DNA of 64,000 nucleotides from UBA1952 sp965246905 (GTDB lineage Bacteria; Bacteroidota; Bacteroidia; Chitinophagales; Chitinophagaceae): positions 71,388 to 135,387 of the forward strand of contig CBDFFZ010000011.1 in the NCBI GenBank assembly GCA_965246905.1, in the 5' to 3' direction. The position numbers and the translations under genes were made by a program. Below, one piece after another: positions 8,647 to 19,451 of the stretch. Position 1 is the first letter of the stretch, and the number at the start of each line of letters is the position of its first letter. The notes under the pieces were generated by a model, which worked only from the letters and a program-made list of their open reading frames with translations, had not been told where the DNA came from and did not search any database.

Positions 8647-11600
8647 TCATTGTGGAACTGTCCATCCCACTTCAAAACTTAGGGGCTGAATGTTGGAATT
8701 AGATAACATTCCATCAAATGCCATTGCCATCTCGCCGTTTAAAAAATAAGCCGTGTCAAGGTATATCTCTCCGCCATGCACCACAGCTAATTGGTAAAAT
8801 TGCTTTTTCTCAAGACCTACTTGCACTTCATTTAAGGAGATAATAAAACTATCCCTCCCCACCGATTTTACTTCAACCAAATTCCACTCTTCATCATCTC
8901 GGTGGCATTTATAACGTATATCGTAACCTGCGCCATCGTCCTTATTTATAGTCTCGTCATCTGAGTATCCAGACAGCCAATGCACAACGCCGTCAGGGTA
9001 GCTTTTAAGTAGCGAGTTCCTTACAAGTTTTTCTGCCTGTGCACCTAACTGGTTGTTTTTGCTTTCCGCTTTACCATTATAAACACCGGATTTGCGGCCA
9101 GGCGTGTTTCCGTTTCCTTTATGAGGGTTAACCTTGCCACTACCAAATGAGGTCTTGTTAATTGGTGCAACCGAATTATCATTTTCAGGTACCCCAGCTG
9201 TACTAGGATTAGGTTTACGAAGTGACGCAATGTCGGTTTTGAGCAAATCTAAATGTCCATTAAAATAGATTAGGCTTTTCCAGTCCTCAGGCAATTCCTC
9301 TTTGACTACCCCTGCCTCATTAAGTAATTCGCGATATCTATTAACGGTTCGTATCTCGGCAACATCATCATTAGAGATTTGGAAGCTTGATTGTGCATTC
9401 AACCCTATCCGTAATGTTTGCTTGTAGTCCACATTTAAATCAAAAGCGTATTTTTTAGCCAGAGCTTCTGTAACTGTATTTGCAATGGCATTATAGCTAT
9501 TTCTCTTCTCATGAAAACCTTTCTGGTCTGCGGGCTTATTAGAAAGATACTTCCATAGAGCGTGAGTCCAAGGCTTTTGAAAATCGTGCATGTTCGAAAT
9601 GTACCTATCATAATGCCATCGCTCTAGGCCAGCAAAATCCGTGTAATGGGCTTTGATATCGCTTAGGGAGATGCCCAAATCGGCTTGCAGCTTATTCAAT
9701 AAATCGTAAGAAGACTGTGTGTTCCAGTTTTCAAAATCAGCAATGTCTGTAGTGGAGGAATTCCACCTTAATTGTGCTTGCAGCGTCCTTTCCAATGCTT
9801 CCCGAGTAATGATAGAATCAGGCAAAGAAATATTACGTATTGCTAGAACCGAACGCCAGAATTCCTTTTCCGCTCCTGATACCCCTAAAAGTTTCTGAGC
9901 ATCATCAAACACTTTGCTTAGCGAGCTGCTCTGTATAAGATATTTGGTTCCCCTCAGCTCATTAGTATCTTTGAATATTGCCCTAAAATCATCTTTATTC
10001 TTTTGAGCCTTAAACAACATGCACAGAATTTCAGCTATCGCTTCGCAGCATTCTGGGGAATTCTTGATTTCGGTAAGAGTTGCATTGTCGCGATAACATA
10101 AATAATAGCTCCGGCGACCTACCGGAATGAATTCGGCTGGTGCAAGCATTTTCTGCACACCGCCATTCACAGAATAAGTCGCAGACGCTACTAAAGAAAC
10201 ATTCAGTTTTTTAAGAGCATTAGCTGATTCATTGCCCTCAATTGTTTCACCATAAAATGATGGAAGTTCTCTTCGGGATGCTGCATCGTCTCGGAGGTTC
10301 TGAAGACGATAAGTCAGTACATAGGGCTTTATCGTTTCAATCCATGAGTCGAATGCGTTGCTTGCAGCATGTTGGATGGGTGCACCATTTAGCACTATCT
10401 CTAAATCCCTAAAAGTCTTTACCCCCAAAAATTTTGCTATCTGCTGTTCTCCTCTCTTTTTTGGAAACTCAAACATCCAAAAGTCAGAAGATATCTTTTC
10501 AGGAAGCGTTGCGTTGTCAGTATAATGCACTTCACTGGCTGGCATAAATCGTCGGTCGTCACCTTTAGCTGCCCACACCTTTAAATTGCGAACATGCGCC
10601 GAGAAGTCTTTATGCTCGTTTTGTTTAAAATAGATAAGAGCAGTTTCATAGAGCCGTGCCGGCGATTGCTTCTGTTCTTCAGCATCGTTCAGCAGTTTAA
10701 AGATTCGTTCAGGGGTTAAATCCGCAAACGATACCATCGCACCAACTTGACGCAAAGTTTCGAGTACTTGTAACTCAGAAATGTCCCATTTCCGGAACAG
10801 CTGGTCCCTGGGATTTATTGATCTTAAGCCTAATAACTCGGCAAACGTTGGATCAGCAAAAACATTCTTAAAGACTTCGCGCTTTTGAAGTTCATATTTA
10901 AGGTTAGATGGCTTTATCGATACTGCATTCCAGGTAACGTAGCAATACTTAAATGTTTCGCCATTTGCATCATCTTGCAATAACCGTCTTAACCGCGTGT
11001 CTTTAATCAGCCACGCCACTAATCTCTCCAGCGAAAATTTGGGCGCTGCCAATATCTTATCGAGTCCTGGTAGAGTCTTTATTTGGTACTCCACCATGGT
11101 AAAGTTGGCTGGACGGTGTGTTTTTGTAAACACATATTCTGGATAGCCTTGCGCGAAATACCTTTCTCGCCTAACCATCGGTTCAAACTTGATTTTTGAA
11201 AGGCGGTTTACGCCAAGCCAAACGAAAAATTCCTCCAAAGTGCTAGCTTGGGTATTAACATCACCAAGCTCCCAAAAAGTATTTCCGGGCAGAAAATCTG
11301 CATTGGTATAGACTCCTTCAAAAAGATCTTCTGTTAAGGCTCCGGATTGGAAGCCGTGTCCAAAGAACAAATCAGTGCTGCGAACAGCCTCACCCGCTCT
11401 GTTCAATAAAAAGATGCTTTCGTTGAGCGACCCCTTCCGATCTGGATTCAGGGAGAAAATGCGAAACAGGCAGCGGACATATTCCTTGAACCTATGCTGA
11501 ACAGTGCTAGGCTTCAACTTTGCCTCTTGCCTTTTGTTGAACGCTCTTGTAACAGCAACCACTACGTCAGTAATGTCATTAGAGCCTAAATTAAGTACCG

Positions 11601-13278
11601 AGTTAGCCACTCGTTTTAAAGTCCTCGACTTGTCTTCGCCTGGAACTCTGCGGTCACGAATCTCCTTTTCAAATTCCTTTTCTAGAGCACGAGCAAAATC
11701 CTGCGCAATAAACTTTAGCTTCACATAAGGCGGGATGCCAAACTTTTCAACTGAACCTTCTTTGGTGAGAAATACCTCAACATCAGACGGTTCAGGTTGC
11801 AGATTGTCCGAAGACAGTGTTAGTGGGTATCTATTTTTATGATGCTCTGCGAATCTGCCGGCAGACAAAAACTTTATCAACTCACAACGCGCTTTCAGAA
11901 CCCTAAGCTCAGGAGAAAGCTTGCCAATTAGCTTTATAAAATAGCTCTTTTCGTAAATTTTCCACTTATACAATTCCAGTTCTCTACTATTCTCTAACAA
12001 TGGGCGGAGCAGTAATGTAAAATGGCCAGCTAGCCTCCGGCGAATAACCCACTCGGAGAACTCATTTCCATAAAAGACAACTTCCCCTATCTTATAATAC
12101 TTCCCATCAACAGAAGGATAGATAGCTAAGCTTTTCCGTAGGATGCTTAGCTGTTCATAAAAGCTCGTCAAGCGCGCATCTGTCTTGGTTGAGGTGGCGT
12201 ATAGAAAGCCGAAGGCGCGCCAATCCGGTTTGGGCCTTTGCATAAGCCTCGATTCAGCCAACTGTCCTAACGCAACTGCAATCTCATTTAGGAGATAGGT
12301 ATTATGCTTGTGATCTTTAAGATGATTTCTATCCAATGTTAACTCAAATGTTCCATGAATCAAATAGGGCAAATGGCTCTCAACCAAAGTTGGAAAGAAG
12401 CTGTAAAAAACGGCATTCTCAGTCTCAGTCTCAAGATCATCCCGCCAAGCAATCTTGAAGCTGTAGTATTTTCCATCTGAGTTTGGGAACTTTCGTTCGC
12501 CAGAGTCCCGAACATTCCATTCAATATTATTGACAAGGACACGGGAATCGGTTCCAGAAGCCCATACTACAGACCGCTTCAAGCTTTTAATGTTTACCCC
12601 ATTTCGGACGACATCAATTCGCTGCGTATGCTTCAGAAAAAGTAAGACCTCAGCCGTTATGGCGTCAAGCTGGCTGATTATATCATCAAGTGCTTCATCA
12701 TTGTATTGAAGCTCAATTATCGTCTCCCAATCTTGGGCCTCCGTATTTTTGAAATACTCAGGATAGGCTAAAACAGCGAAAGGCGATGTATTAGGAAGAA
12801 GGTCTTGCTGTTCCTTTATCATAGCGAGCCGCTCATCTTTATCGACAATAAGCAGTTCAAACTGTTTGGTGGCTATTGCTGGAGAGAACTCCAGGACTAC
12901 CTCTCGGGTAAAAATACGGATACGATCTACCCAACTCAGGATTGAACGAAACCCTAACCCCTTATTCCCAATAAACTCTCGCTTGTTTTTACTACTATTT
13001 CCAGCTAATCGAAGTGAGTCCAACCCTTTATCACTAAAAGCATCACCATTGTTGGCAATTCGCAAGGTTTTTTTAGCTTCATCAAGTTCAATATGCACTG
13101 CACCAGTCTGGGCATCATCGGCATTTTGCAGCAATTCAAGTAACTGCCTACCATTGTAGTCCGTTGTGAATTCACGCTCGTTACTATAGTCAGCCTTTAT
13201 TCGCTGTTTATCTAACCTGTAAGATTGAAGATTTAGGTTCCTTAACCGCTCAACGATTTTCGGTGTGATAGTTGCCAT
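8647..13278 (-). CDS. giant HSP90-type ATPase with C-terminal DUF3883 nuclease-like domain
   Basis: The protein has 1543 residues. The N-terminus is a GHKL/sacsin-type ATPase: YNGRQLLELLQNADDA (Asn about 55), IANNGDAFSDKGL and FIGNKGLGFRSILSW. A long middle section is without recognisable motifs. After a Gly/Asn/Lys-rich linker, residues about 1411-1520 form a DUF3883 (NO VEIN-like) domain with DDGAGYDIRYK and WNLVEVKSVGRDS, a PD-(D/E)XK-like D...ExK core. Sacsin-like ATPases fused to such domains recur in defence islands, so a sensor ATPase with an effector nuclease is a fair inference. The ATG at 13278 is preceded by AAGGAG, an unusually good Shine-Dalgarno site for this genome. It may form an operon with the downstream 263-residue gene. 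Confidence 0.7.
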   Translation of the reverse strand: MATITPKIVERLRNLNLQSYRLDKQRIKADYSNEREFTTDYNGRQLLELLQNADDAQTGAVHIELDEAKKTLRIANNGDAFSDKGLDSLRLAGNSSKNKREFIGNKGLGFRSILSWVDRIRIFTREVVLEFSPAIATKQFELLIVDKDERLAMIKEQQDLLPNTSPFAVLAYPEYFKNTEAQDWETIIELQYNDEALDDIISQLDAITAEVLLFLKHTQRIDVVRNGVNIKSLKRSVVWASGTDSRVLVNNIEWNVRDSGERKFPNSDGKYYSFKIAWRDDLETETENAVFYSFFPTLVESHLPYLIHGTFELTLDRNHLKDHKHNTYLLNEIAVALGQLAESRLMQRPKPDWRAFGFLYATSTKTDARLTSFYEQLSILRKSLAIYPSVDGKYYKIGEVVFYGNEFSEWVIRRRLAGHFTLLLRPLLENSRELELYKWKIYEKSYFIKLIGKLSPELRVLKARCELIKFLSAGRFAEHHKNRYPLTLSSDNLQPEPSDVEVFLTKEGSVEKFGIPPYVKLKFIAQDFARALEKEFEKEIRDRRVPGEDKSRTLKRVANSVLNLGSNDITDVVVAVTRAFNKRQEAKLKPSTVQHRFKEYVRCLFRIFSLNPDRKGSLNESIFLLNRAGEAVRSTDLFFGHGFQSGALTEDLFEGVYTNADFLPGNTFWELGDVNTQASTLEEFFVWLGVNRLSKIKFEPMVRRERYFAQGYPEYVFTKTHRPANFTMVEYQIKTLPGLDKILAAPKFSLERLVAWLIKDTRLRRLLQDDANGETFKYCYVTWNAVSIKPSNLKYELQKREVFKNVFADPTFAELLGLRSINPRDQLFRKWDISELQVLETLRQVGAMVSFADLTPERIFKLLNDAEEQKQSPARLYETALIYFKQNEHKDFSAHVRNLKVWAAKGDDRRFMPASEVHYTDNATLPEKISSDFWMFEFPKKRGEQQIAKFLGVKTFRDLEIVLNGAPIQHAASNAFDSWIETIKPYVLTYRLQNLRDDAASRRELPSFYGETIEGNESANALKKLNVSLVASATYSVNGGVQKMLAPAEFIPVGRRSYYLCYRDNATLTEIKNSPECCEAIAEILCMLFKAQKNKDDFRAIFKDTNELRGTKYLIQSSSLSKVFDDAQKLLGVSGAEKEFWRSVLAIRNISLPDSIITREALERTLQAQLRWNSSTTDIADFENWNTQSSYDLLNKLQADLGISLSDIKAHYTDFAGLERWHYDRYISNMHDFQKPWTHALWKYLSNKPADQKGFHEKRNSYNAIANTVTEALAKKYAFDLNVDYKQTLRIGLNAQSSFQISNDDVAEIRTVNRYRELLNEAGVVKEELPEDWKSLIYFNGHLDLLKTDIASLRKPNPSTAGVPENDNSVAPINKTSFGSGKVNPHKGNGNTPGRKSGVYNGKAESKNNQLGAQAEKLVRNSLLKSYPDGVVHWLSGYSDDETINKDDGAGYDIRYKCHRDDEEWNLVEVKSVGRDSFIISLNEVQVGLEKKQFYQLAVVHGGEIYLDTAYFLNGEMAMAFDGMLSNSNIQPLSFEVGWTVPQ

Positions 13279-13529
13279 ACTTGCTCCTTAATGCTGTTGC
13301 TCAAAGTAGCTATTCTTGGCGAAGTTATTAGACAGAAAATCTGACCCCAGCTGGCGCAAGTATGCAGCGCAAATGCATAGGAAAGCGTACTTGTGCCAAA
13401 ATTTTCAACGTTTGGTTTGTAAACTTAGCAAGCGACCTAAAGTGAAGCGGCAGATCGAACCAATGAAAAGCAAGCCCAGCACGGCTTATCTCATATCTTC
13501 TAATGTAGGCCCGATAGTATAAGAACGAC

Positions 13530-13599
13530 AAAACCCGCGCCTAGCGCGGGTTTTAGGTTGCTGTGGAGGCACACGGCGAAAGGTCGAACTTTTTCAAAC
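13530..13599. repeat. island boundary unit B
   Basis: AAAACCCGCGC-CTA-GCGCGGGTTTT (13530-13554) is a perfect bidirectional terminator-like hairpin. It is followed by TTGCTGTGGA and then the 26-base stretch 13574-13599, identical to 4379-4404. Hairpin and linker are shared with unit C at 21226; the tail is shared with unit A. The remainder of the 13279-13757 gap holds no supportable gene. Confidence 0.65.
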
Positions 13600-13757
13600 T
13601 GGATTTGGCATATATAGAACATCTAATGAGGTCTCGGTATACCCAATTATACAGTAGCTAGGCGGATAGGATGGATACCAAATTATTGCGACACTTCAAT
13701 CAATCGCAGGGTAAAGACCAAAGGTGATCGTGTAGACTTCACGATCCTATCAAAAAA

Positions 13758-14369
13758 TTATGCGTCAGTGGATTGTTGGATATGTTGTGATTGCCGATCA
13801 TTTTCCTTCTCTTGGTTTTGGCAATTTAAACTGTTGATCTTATCGCGTTTAGCGGCCTTCTTTATCCTTCTGGCATGCGTCATTTGCTCGATGTCTTTAT
13901 CTTTCTTCAGCGTAAGAAATACTGTTTCAAATAAAGTAAAGTATGGATAGGCCATACAAATCAGAAAGTTCTTTTCGTAGCCATGAAGCATATCAAAGTT
14001 CGCTTTGGCCAGCGATTGGAAAACTGTAAGCATAGCAGGGAGATAACCTATAAGGTAGAACAGCGCGATGTATTTACGTTGCTTCACGACCTGTTTCCAG
14101 AGATTGATAAAATAAACCAACGCTCCAAATAACACGGCGGGAATGATCATCGGCATTACGACTTTCCAATAGCATGATGGTAATGCGCAGGAGAGGTTCA
14201 AAAAGTTGATACAGGCGAATAAGTAAGTCAACAACAACCAATATAGCCAGAGTTGCTCTGAGGCGATTTTACGGATATTATGCTGGCGGAGCATTTTAGT
14301 GCATACAATGCCATTAGTTACCAAAAAAAGAACTGTAACCAAGTAGTTGATTTCCGTTGCTTGCTTCAT
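13758..14369 (-). CDS. multi-pass membrane protein of unknown function
   Basis: The 203-residue protein has about five hydrophobic segments in its first 155 residues, for example NYLVTVLFLVTNGIVC, WLYWLLLTYLFACINFL and MIIPAVLFGALVYFI. It ends in a strongly charged, Lys- and Gln-rich tail, probably cytoplasmic. I do not recognise a family. It lies between boundary unit B and the NACHT gene and is transcribed away from the latter, sharing its 126-base intergenic region. It could be a membrane partner of that system, or unrelated cargo. Confidence 0.55.
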   Translation of the reverse strand: MKQATEINYLVTVLFLVTNGIVCTKMLRQHNIRKIASEQLWLYWLLLTYLFACINFLNLSCALPSCYWKVVMPMIIPAVLFGALVYFINLWKQVVKQRKYIALFYLIGYLPAMLTVFQSLAKANFDMLHGYEKNFLICMAYPYFTLFETVFLTLKKDKDIEQMTHARRIKKAAKRDKINSLNCQNQEKENDRQSQHIQQSTDA

Positions 14370-14495
14370 AAAAAGTGTATTTTACGTTGAGGATTATGGC
14401 CTAAAATTGCTTCAACCTTCGGGACAACGCGGGAAATTGAGAGAAATCTATAGGCAATAGTTGGGCAATCCTATCTTATTTATAAACAGCCACTT

Positions 14496-17400
14496 ATGTA
14501 CAATATCGCAGCAGAGCTTCTGCTGAAAAATCTATTCTTTTATATGCTTAATGGGTGCCAGTGTTACTCCGAACACATCCTCATTGAGGAGGAACAGTAC
14601 AATCGCCTTTGCAGATTGCCAGAAGTCAAAAAATTACAAGACTTATATCCGAAAGAAGGCTATAAGCTCCCACATAAAAAGACTTGGCAAAACTGGACAC
14701 AACCAGATCTAAAGAGATCGTATCTAGGACCCGCTGGCGTTTATTACATATTGGCCGTGGTTCAGCCTTTATTTACGGATAGCAATATTGATACTATGGA
14801 GGCCTTCGTAAATTATTATAGAGGTGAAATCATGATCAAAAAATATGCAAACAAGAAGAGTGCATATAAACCAAAGGAAATTGTAGAGATCAAATTCTGG
14901 ATTAAGGAATTAATGGAGTCCGGACGATTTATGAAAGATGACGCGGCTGATTCGTTTACCGGAACGACGGCTCGTTCGCATCCGGATTTGAACAAAGGGC
15001 AGCCTACTCAACCTTTGGAACTATCGTTAAATAAGGAACATCCAGCTGACACCTATATCAGCCACTTTTTTATCGACAAACAATCTGCAGAGTATAAAAC
15101 AAACCTAAGAGTCTATCTAAAGAAATACCTCAGCAACTTTGAATCTTATATTGCCCCGACTGAGCTAGTAGGGCGGTTGAACGGCATTAACAGGGACGGT
15201 AAAAAATTTATTGAGCTGTTTGAATACCAGATACCTGATGTAAAGCTTATTTATCATAGGGAAGAGCAAGAATACAAAGAATACATACCACAAATTGTCA
15301 GTCATGGTGCGAGTAGTCCGTTTCTGATAACTGGGGACGCCGGCGGAGGCAAAACCTCTCTGTGCTATATGATATTTCAGCGGGTGATCAGGACCTATTA
15401 TCTGGAGCAGCCCAATGAAAATAAATTGATACCACTGTACATACCGATGTACATGTTTAAAAATGTGAACGATCTGCGTAATCCAGGCTTTTTCGCCACG
15501 ATCTATAAGGACCTTGCAAAAGGCGATGTTAAAGAAGTTGTCTGTAGTATGATCAAACAGGGAAAGGTCTTGGTAATACTCGACGGACTTGATGAGATCG
15601 ATTACCGGCTGTTACAAAACCTTGGGCATGGCAGCGAAAAACAGGATCAAAACAAGGGAGAGGGGTTCCAGCCAGTTTCTATATTAAGGGATACTTATAA
15701 AGGCTGTCCTATGATTGTGACCTCCCGACGCCATTTTTATGAAACTTATGGCGAATCCATGAAAGCGAACAAATTTGAGCATTTATCCATAAAACCTTTG
15801 AATTTGCTGCAAATTGAAAGCTATGTAACAAAAAGACTTTCCCCGGAAAAATCAGCAACAGCACTTAAGCTGATAGAAAGAACCGACCTTATTAAGCTCG
15901 CGCCTACTGTAGTTCTCTTAGAGATGATTGTAACAACGATCGATAAAGACCAGGCAATCAAGTTTACACATTCAAAACAAATAACCAAAAAGGATATCTA
16001 CAAAACCCTTGTTGAAGAGTGGAGCAAAGAACAAGCTATCCGCATCAGAAAAATCGTAGAGGCTAGCTCATTAGCTGAGAAATCGGATATGACCATGCGG
16101 TTTCTGATGATCGTATCTCTAGCAATGTTCTACTACGGGAATGATGGCATATTGATCATATCAACGGAACAGATCATGAACTATATGCGGCTCTACCATA
16201 TGGGCGAATCGCGCTTAGCAGAATATGCCGACGATCTGAGCAATATTTTCTCTCACTTGAGCTTTTCAAAATTAAATACAAGTAAGGAAGAAAGCTATGC
16301 ATTTAATCACAAAACAATTCTGGAATACCTGATTGCCGAATCAATACTGCTTGGGCTTAAAGGCGATTTGAAAATCCTTACGAACGATATAAAGCGTGGT
16401 ATCTTCATTATGCTTTCGAAACGTTTGGATAAGCAGGACGACAATGAGATTATCAATTTCATCAAAGATCTTGTAGAGGAGAAGACGCCACAAGAAAGGG
16501 AGATAATCCACTATCAGCTAATGGATATGATTGATGCGTCGTATGAGGATCAAAGCACAAGGGATTTCACGCAGCAGGAGCAGACAACCATTCGGAATAA
16601 TGCGCTGAAAATATTGGCTTACATCAATCATATGAATCTAAGTGCCAACCGGCAGGAAATGCCTCAGCATTTTGATAAGGATGCTGCAAGATACGAACAG
16701 TATATAGGGTTGTTGGCCGGGAAAGATTTCAGCGAAATAAAGCTTGACGACTGCAATCTGACCGATCGCAATCTATCATTCTCCAACCTATCCAGCGCCT
16801 CGCTAAAGGGTATCAATCTTTCGGGTGCAAACCTGCATGGCGCTAATTTTAGCGGTGCAAACCTGACCGGTGCTTATTTGGGGGATTGTCATTCAATCTG
16901 GGATATTAAGTATAGCAAAGCAACAGGCCAACTACTGATGGACAGGGGTGACGGTCATCTGATTCTGACCCCTATTCAAAAACAAGCAAGGATCAGCGAG
17001 GAATCTTCTGTAGACCGCGCCGTGTGGACGATCGGATTAGCCAACATCGACGGCTATGAATATGCCATTGCCGGGCAATACAGTGACAAGATCGAGATCT
17101 ACAACGTGACAAACGGCCTGCATAGAATTTCCCTACCCCTCTTCTTTTCTATAAAAATTTACACGGTACGTTATCATGAACAGCTTGATGTCTTGTTCTA
17201 CGCAGGGTCATCTGGAAATATCCATTACATTTCGGATTTCAGCGAACTATTGCGTCAACAGGATATCGATACCTATCTGGCGGAGCCCGACAATTGTAAG
17301 AGACATCACTTAAACTTCGATCTTACTGATTCTTATATCAAAAAGGATCATAAAGACATCATATTTGGTATTGCTTTCTCATCCTGTCAGGAATACCTGA

Positions 17401-19451
17401 TCAGTTGCAGCCATGATTATTCTATCAGACTTTGGAAAACTGAGGAATTCACACAAATCGAAAGGCATGCAAATGACAATATCGTTCCATTGGCGGAGGT
17501 ATCTACGGGTAAGGATGAGTCGAGTGTTAGGAAAATTATTTTTGTGCGGCATAATGGCAGAGATTACTATGTCGCGGGGACGCGACATGGACACCTAATC
17601 TTGGGAGAGCGTTGTGGGAACGAATTGATACATCTTTTTACGATAAAGGATATACAAACTGACTGGATCTTGGACATTGCCACTTTTCAACAGGGAACGA
17701 CCACATTTTTAGTAACGGTTTCCGGAGACTTTACAATGTGTATCTGGAATCTTGCTGAGGTTTTAAAGAACAAATGGAGGTCGGCGCCCGTGTTTATGGC
17801 AAAGTACATCAGCTCTCTTTTATCCGTTACAATCAATGCGACAGATAAAAAGCCTGCGACCCATGTTTATATTGGCTCTTATGATGGTAATATTATTGCT
17901 AAGGAAATAAAACAATTGTTGACTGCATCGCTTGAGTATGACGGCGAGAAGATTAAACCCACCGTTTGGACACGCAGCGATGCATTGGTTGAAATTGAGA
18001 AACTGCCCGAATCATTTATTAGCGATGCCACAAATTTGAATCGTCTACACATCAATGGTCTTAATCAGGGTAGGTTATTGGCTCTTGATCAACGCGGATC
18101 CTTGAACGATGATATTGTAGCTACGGCTTTACCCAAGCCAGGATCAATGTTTGTGAAAGTCCAGGCCGCACTCAATGAGCTTAACTGGAAAATCAGAGAC
18201 TCCCTCGTTAATACCATAGCGGATGAGCGAGTATCTTTAAACTCTTTAATGCCTTTCCTTGATAAGGCAGGAGCGTATATTGGGCAATTCTATAGCGAAA
18301 AGGCAAATATTGAGTCGATATCAGCAAATATTAATGACCAAACCGAAAAATTAGCGCTCATCGAAATTTATCAGTGTTTAACATCGGTAAAGATAACGAT
18401 GGCGTCTGCACTCATGATATTGTACTGGCTGGATGACACAACCTGGCGTGAATCCAGAGAGATAAAGTTAGATCAGTCGCTACGCACACAGCTACTGCAG
18501 AAGATTGACAGCAAGCAAATAGTTCTTACGAAAAGGAGTAAAGCCCGGGTAATTTTCGAGGAAACAGTAGAGCATACAAAAGACGCTTTAGAAGCATATT
18601 TTACGGCCAATAACCCCGAGAATATTCTCCGCGTGACCTATGAGGATTATGCCTTTAATCCAAAGCTTCATTTGATCTGTGATTTTCTGGCTGGCGAGGA
18701 GACTGATCGCCAAGTGCCGAGTGAATCGACAACTCTAAAAGCAGCTGGGATCAATAATCTATGGGCTGAAATGAGTAATAATTTCTGGACCGGCAATTCA
18801 AGAATTGCGAAAACATATTTTGACTCTTTTGTCAACAAAATATACCGATGCTGCCATGATACCCATATCTTCCTAATTAATGAAATTGTCAGTTTCATCG
18901 TTAAATCACTTGCTAGTGACCCTAAAAAGACCATAACTTACTTGGACTTGGCGACCGGATTTAATGGAACGATCGCGCATGGCGTTTATCAAAAGCTCAC
19001 TCCGAAACAGCGCAAACGCGTTACGTTCATGGCGTCTGATTCCAGTCCAAAGATAGTCAGTGTGCTCCGGGATTTCTTCCAAACTAACAATATTGATATT
19101 TTAGTACAAACGCAGGATCTGCTAACCATCGAAGGGATCGAAAATACCTCTCTTGATATAATTAGCCAAAATTTGGGGGCTCACCATCTATCAAAGGATC
19201 ATCAGGGTCGGATGTATCGGAGGTTCGTTGAATTGTTGAAGCCAGGCGGTCTGCTCGCCACCGGCGACGTATCTAAGCAACAAATCAAAATATTGGCCGG
19301 ATTGCCAGACGATATTGGTGCGCCGGAGCATCCCTATGATTGCCGGAAACTTGCGCTCTCCGAGTTAAAGCCGTTAGCTGGTGGTAGTTTCCCTGAATTA
19401 AGAAACGACGAAGGTTTCTATACCTGCCAAATTTACCTCGTCGAAAAATGA
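14496..19451 (+). CDS. NACHT (STAND) NTPase fused to pentapeptide, beta-propeller-like and SAM methyltransferase domains
   Basis: The protein has 1651 residues. Residues 1-270 are unrecognised. A NACHT NTPase follows: P-loop LITGDAGGGKTSLC near 276-289, VLVILDGLDEID near 358-369, and MIVTSRRHFYETYG. Residues about 745-795 carry pentapeptide repeats such as ANLHGANFSGANLTGAYLG. Residues about 800-1130 look like WD40-type propeller blades (ISCSHDYSIRLWK, FTMCIWNL). A helical region follows. Residues about 1478-1651 form a class I methyltransferase: ITYLDLATGFNG (motif I), FMASDSSPK, SQNLGAHHL and LLKPGGLLATGD. STAND proteins sense an invader through the repeat region and trigger an effector; here the C-terminal methyltransferase would be the effector, which I do not know from described systems. 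The ATGA overlap with the next gene implies coupled translation. Confidence 0.75.
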   Translation: MYNIAAELLLKNLFFYMLNGCQCYSEHILIEEEQYNRLCRLPEVKKLQDLYPKEGYKLPHKKTWQNWTQPDLKRSYLGPAGVYYILAVVQPLFTDSNIDTMEAFVNYYRGEIMIKKYANKKSAYKPKEIVEIKFWIKELMESGRFMKDDAADSFTGTTARSHPDLNKGQPTQPLELSLNKEHPADTYISHFFIDKQSAEYKTNLRVYLKKYLSNFESYIAPTELVGRLNGINRDGKKFIELFEYQIPDVKLIYHREEQEYKEYIPQIVSHGASSPFLITGDAGGGKTSLCYMIFQRVIRTYYLEQPNENKLIPLYIPMYMFKNVNDLRNPGFFATIYKDLAKGDVKEVVCSMIKQGKVLVILDGLDEIDYRLLQNLGHGSEKQDQNKGEGFQPVSILRDTYKGCPMIVTSRRHFYETYGESMKANKFEHLSIKPLNLLQIESYVTKRLSPEKSATALKLIERTDLIKLAPTVVLLEMIVTTIDKDQAIKFTHSKQITKKDIYKTLVEEWSKEQAIRIRKIVEASSLAEKSDMTMRFLMIVSLAMFYYGNDGILIISTEQIMNYMRLYHMGESRLAEYADDLSNIFSHLSFSKLNTSKEESYAFNHKTILEYLIAESILLGLKGDLKILTNDIKRGIFIMLSKRLDKQDDNEIINFIKDLVEEKTPQEREIIHYQLMDMIDASYEDQSTRDFTQQEQTTIRNNALKILAYINHMNLSANRQEMPQHFDKDAARYEQYIGLLAGKDFSEIKLDDCNLTDRNLSFSNLSSASLKGINLSGANLHGANFSGANLTGAYLGDCHSIWDIKYSKATGQLLMDRGDGHLILTPIQKQARISEESSVDRAVWTIGLANIDGYEYAIAGQYSDKIEIYNVTNGLHRISLPLFFSIKIYTVRYHEQLDVLFYAGSSGNIHYISDFSELLRQQDIDTYLAEPDNCKRHHLNFDLTDSYIKKDHKDIIFGIAFSSCQEYLISCSHDYSIRLWKTEEFTQIERHANDNIVPLAEVSTGKDESSVRKIIFVRHNGRDYYVAGTRHGHLILGERCGNELIHLFTIKDIQTDWILDIATFQQGTTTFLVTVSGDFTMCIWNLAEVLKNKWRSAPVFMAKYISSLLSVTINATDKKPATHVYIGSYDGNIIAKEIKQLLTASLEYDGEKIKPTVWTRSDALVEIEKLPESFISDATNLNRLHINGLNQGRLLALDQRGSLNDDIVATALPKPGSMFVKVQAALNELNWKIRDSLVNTIADERVSLNSLMPFLDKAGAYIGQFYSEKANIESISANINDQTEKLALIEIYQCLTSVKITMASALMILYWLDDTTWRESREIKLDQSLRTQLLQKIDSKQIVLTKRSKARVIFEETVEHTKDALEAYFTANNPENILRVTYEDYAFNPKLHLICDFLAGEETDRQVPSESTTLKAAGINNLWAEMSNNFWTGNSRIAKTYFDSFVNKIYRCCHDTHIFLINEIVSFIVKSLASDPKKTITYLDLATGFNGTIAHGVYQKLTPKQRKRVTFMASDSSPKIVSVLRDFFQTNNIDILVQTQDLLTIEGIENTSLDIISQNLGAHHLSKDHQGRMYRRFVELLKPGGLLATGDVSKQQIKILAGLPDDIGAPEHPYDCRKLALSELKPLAGGSFPELRNDEGFYTCQIYLVEK

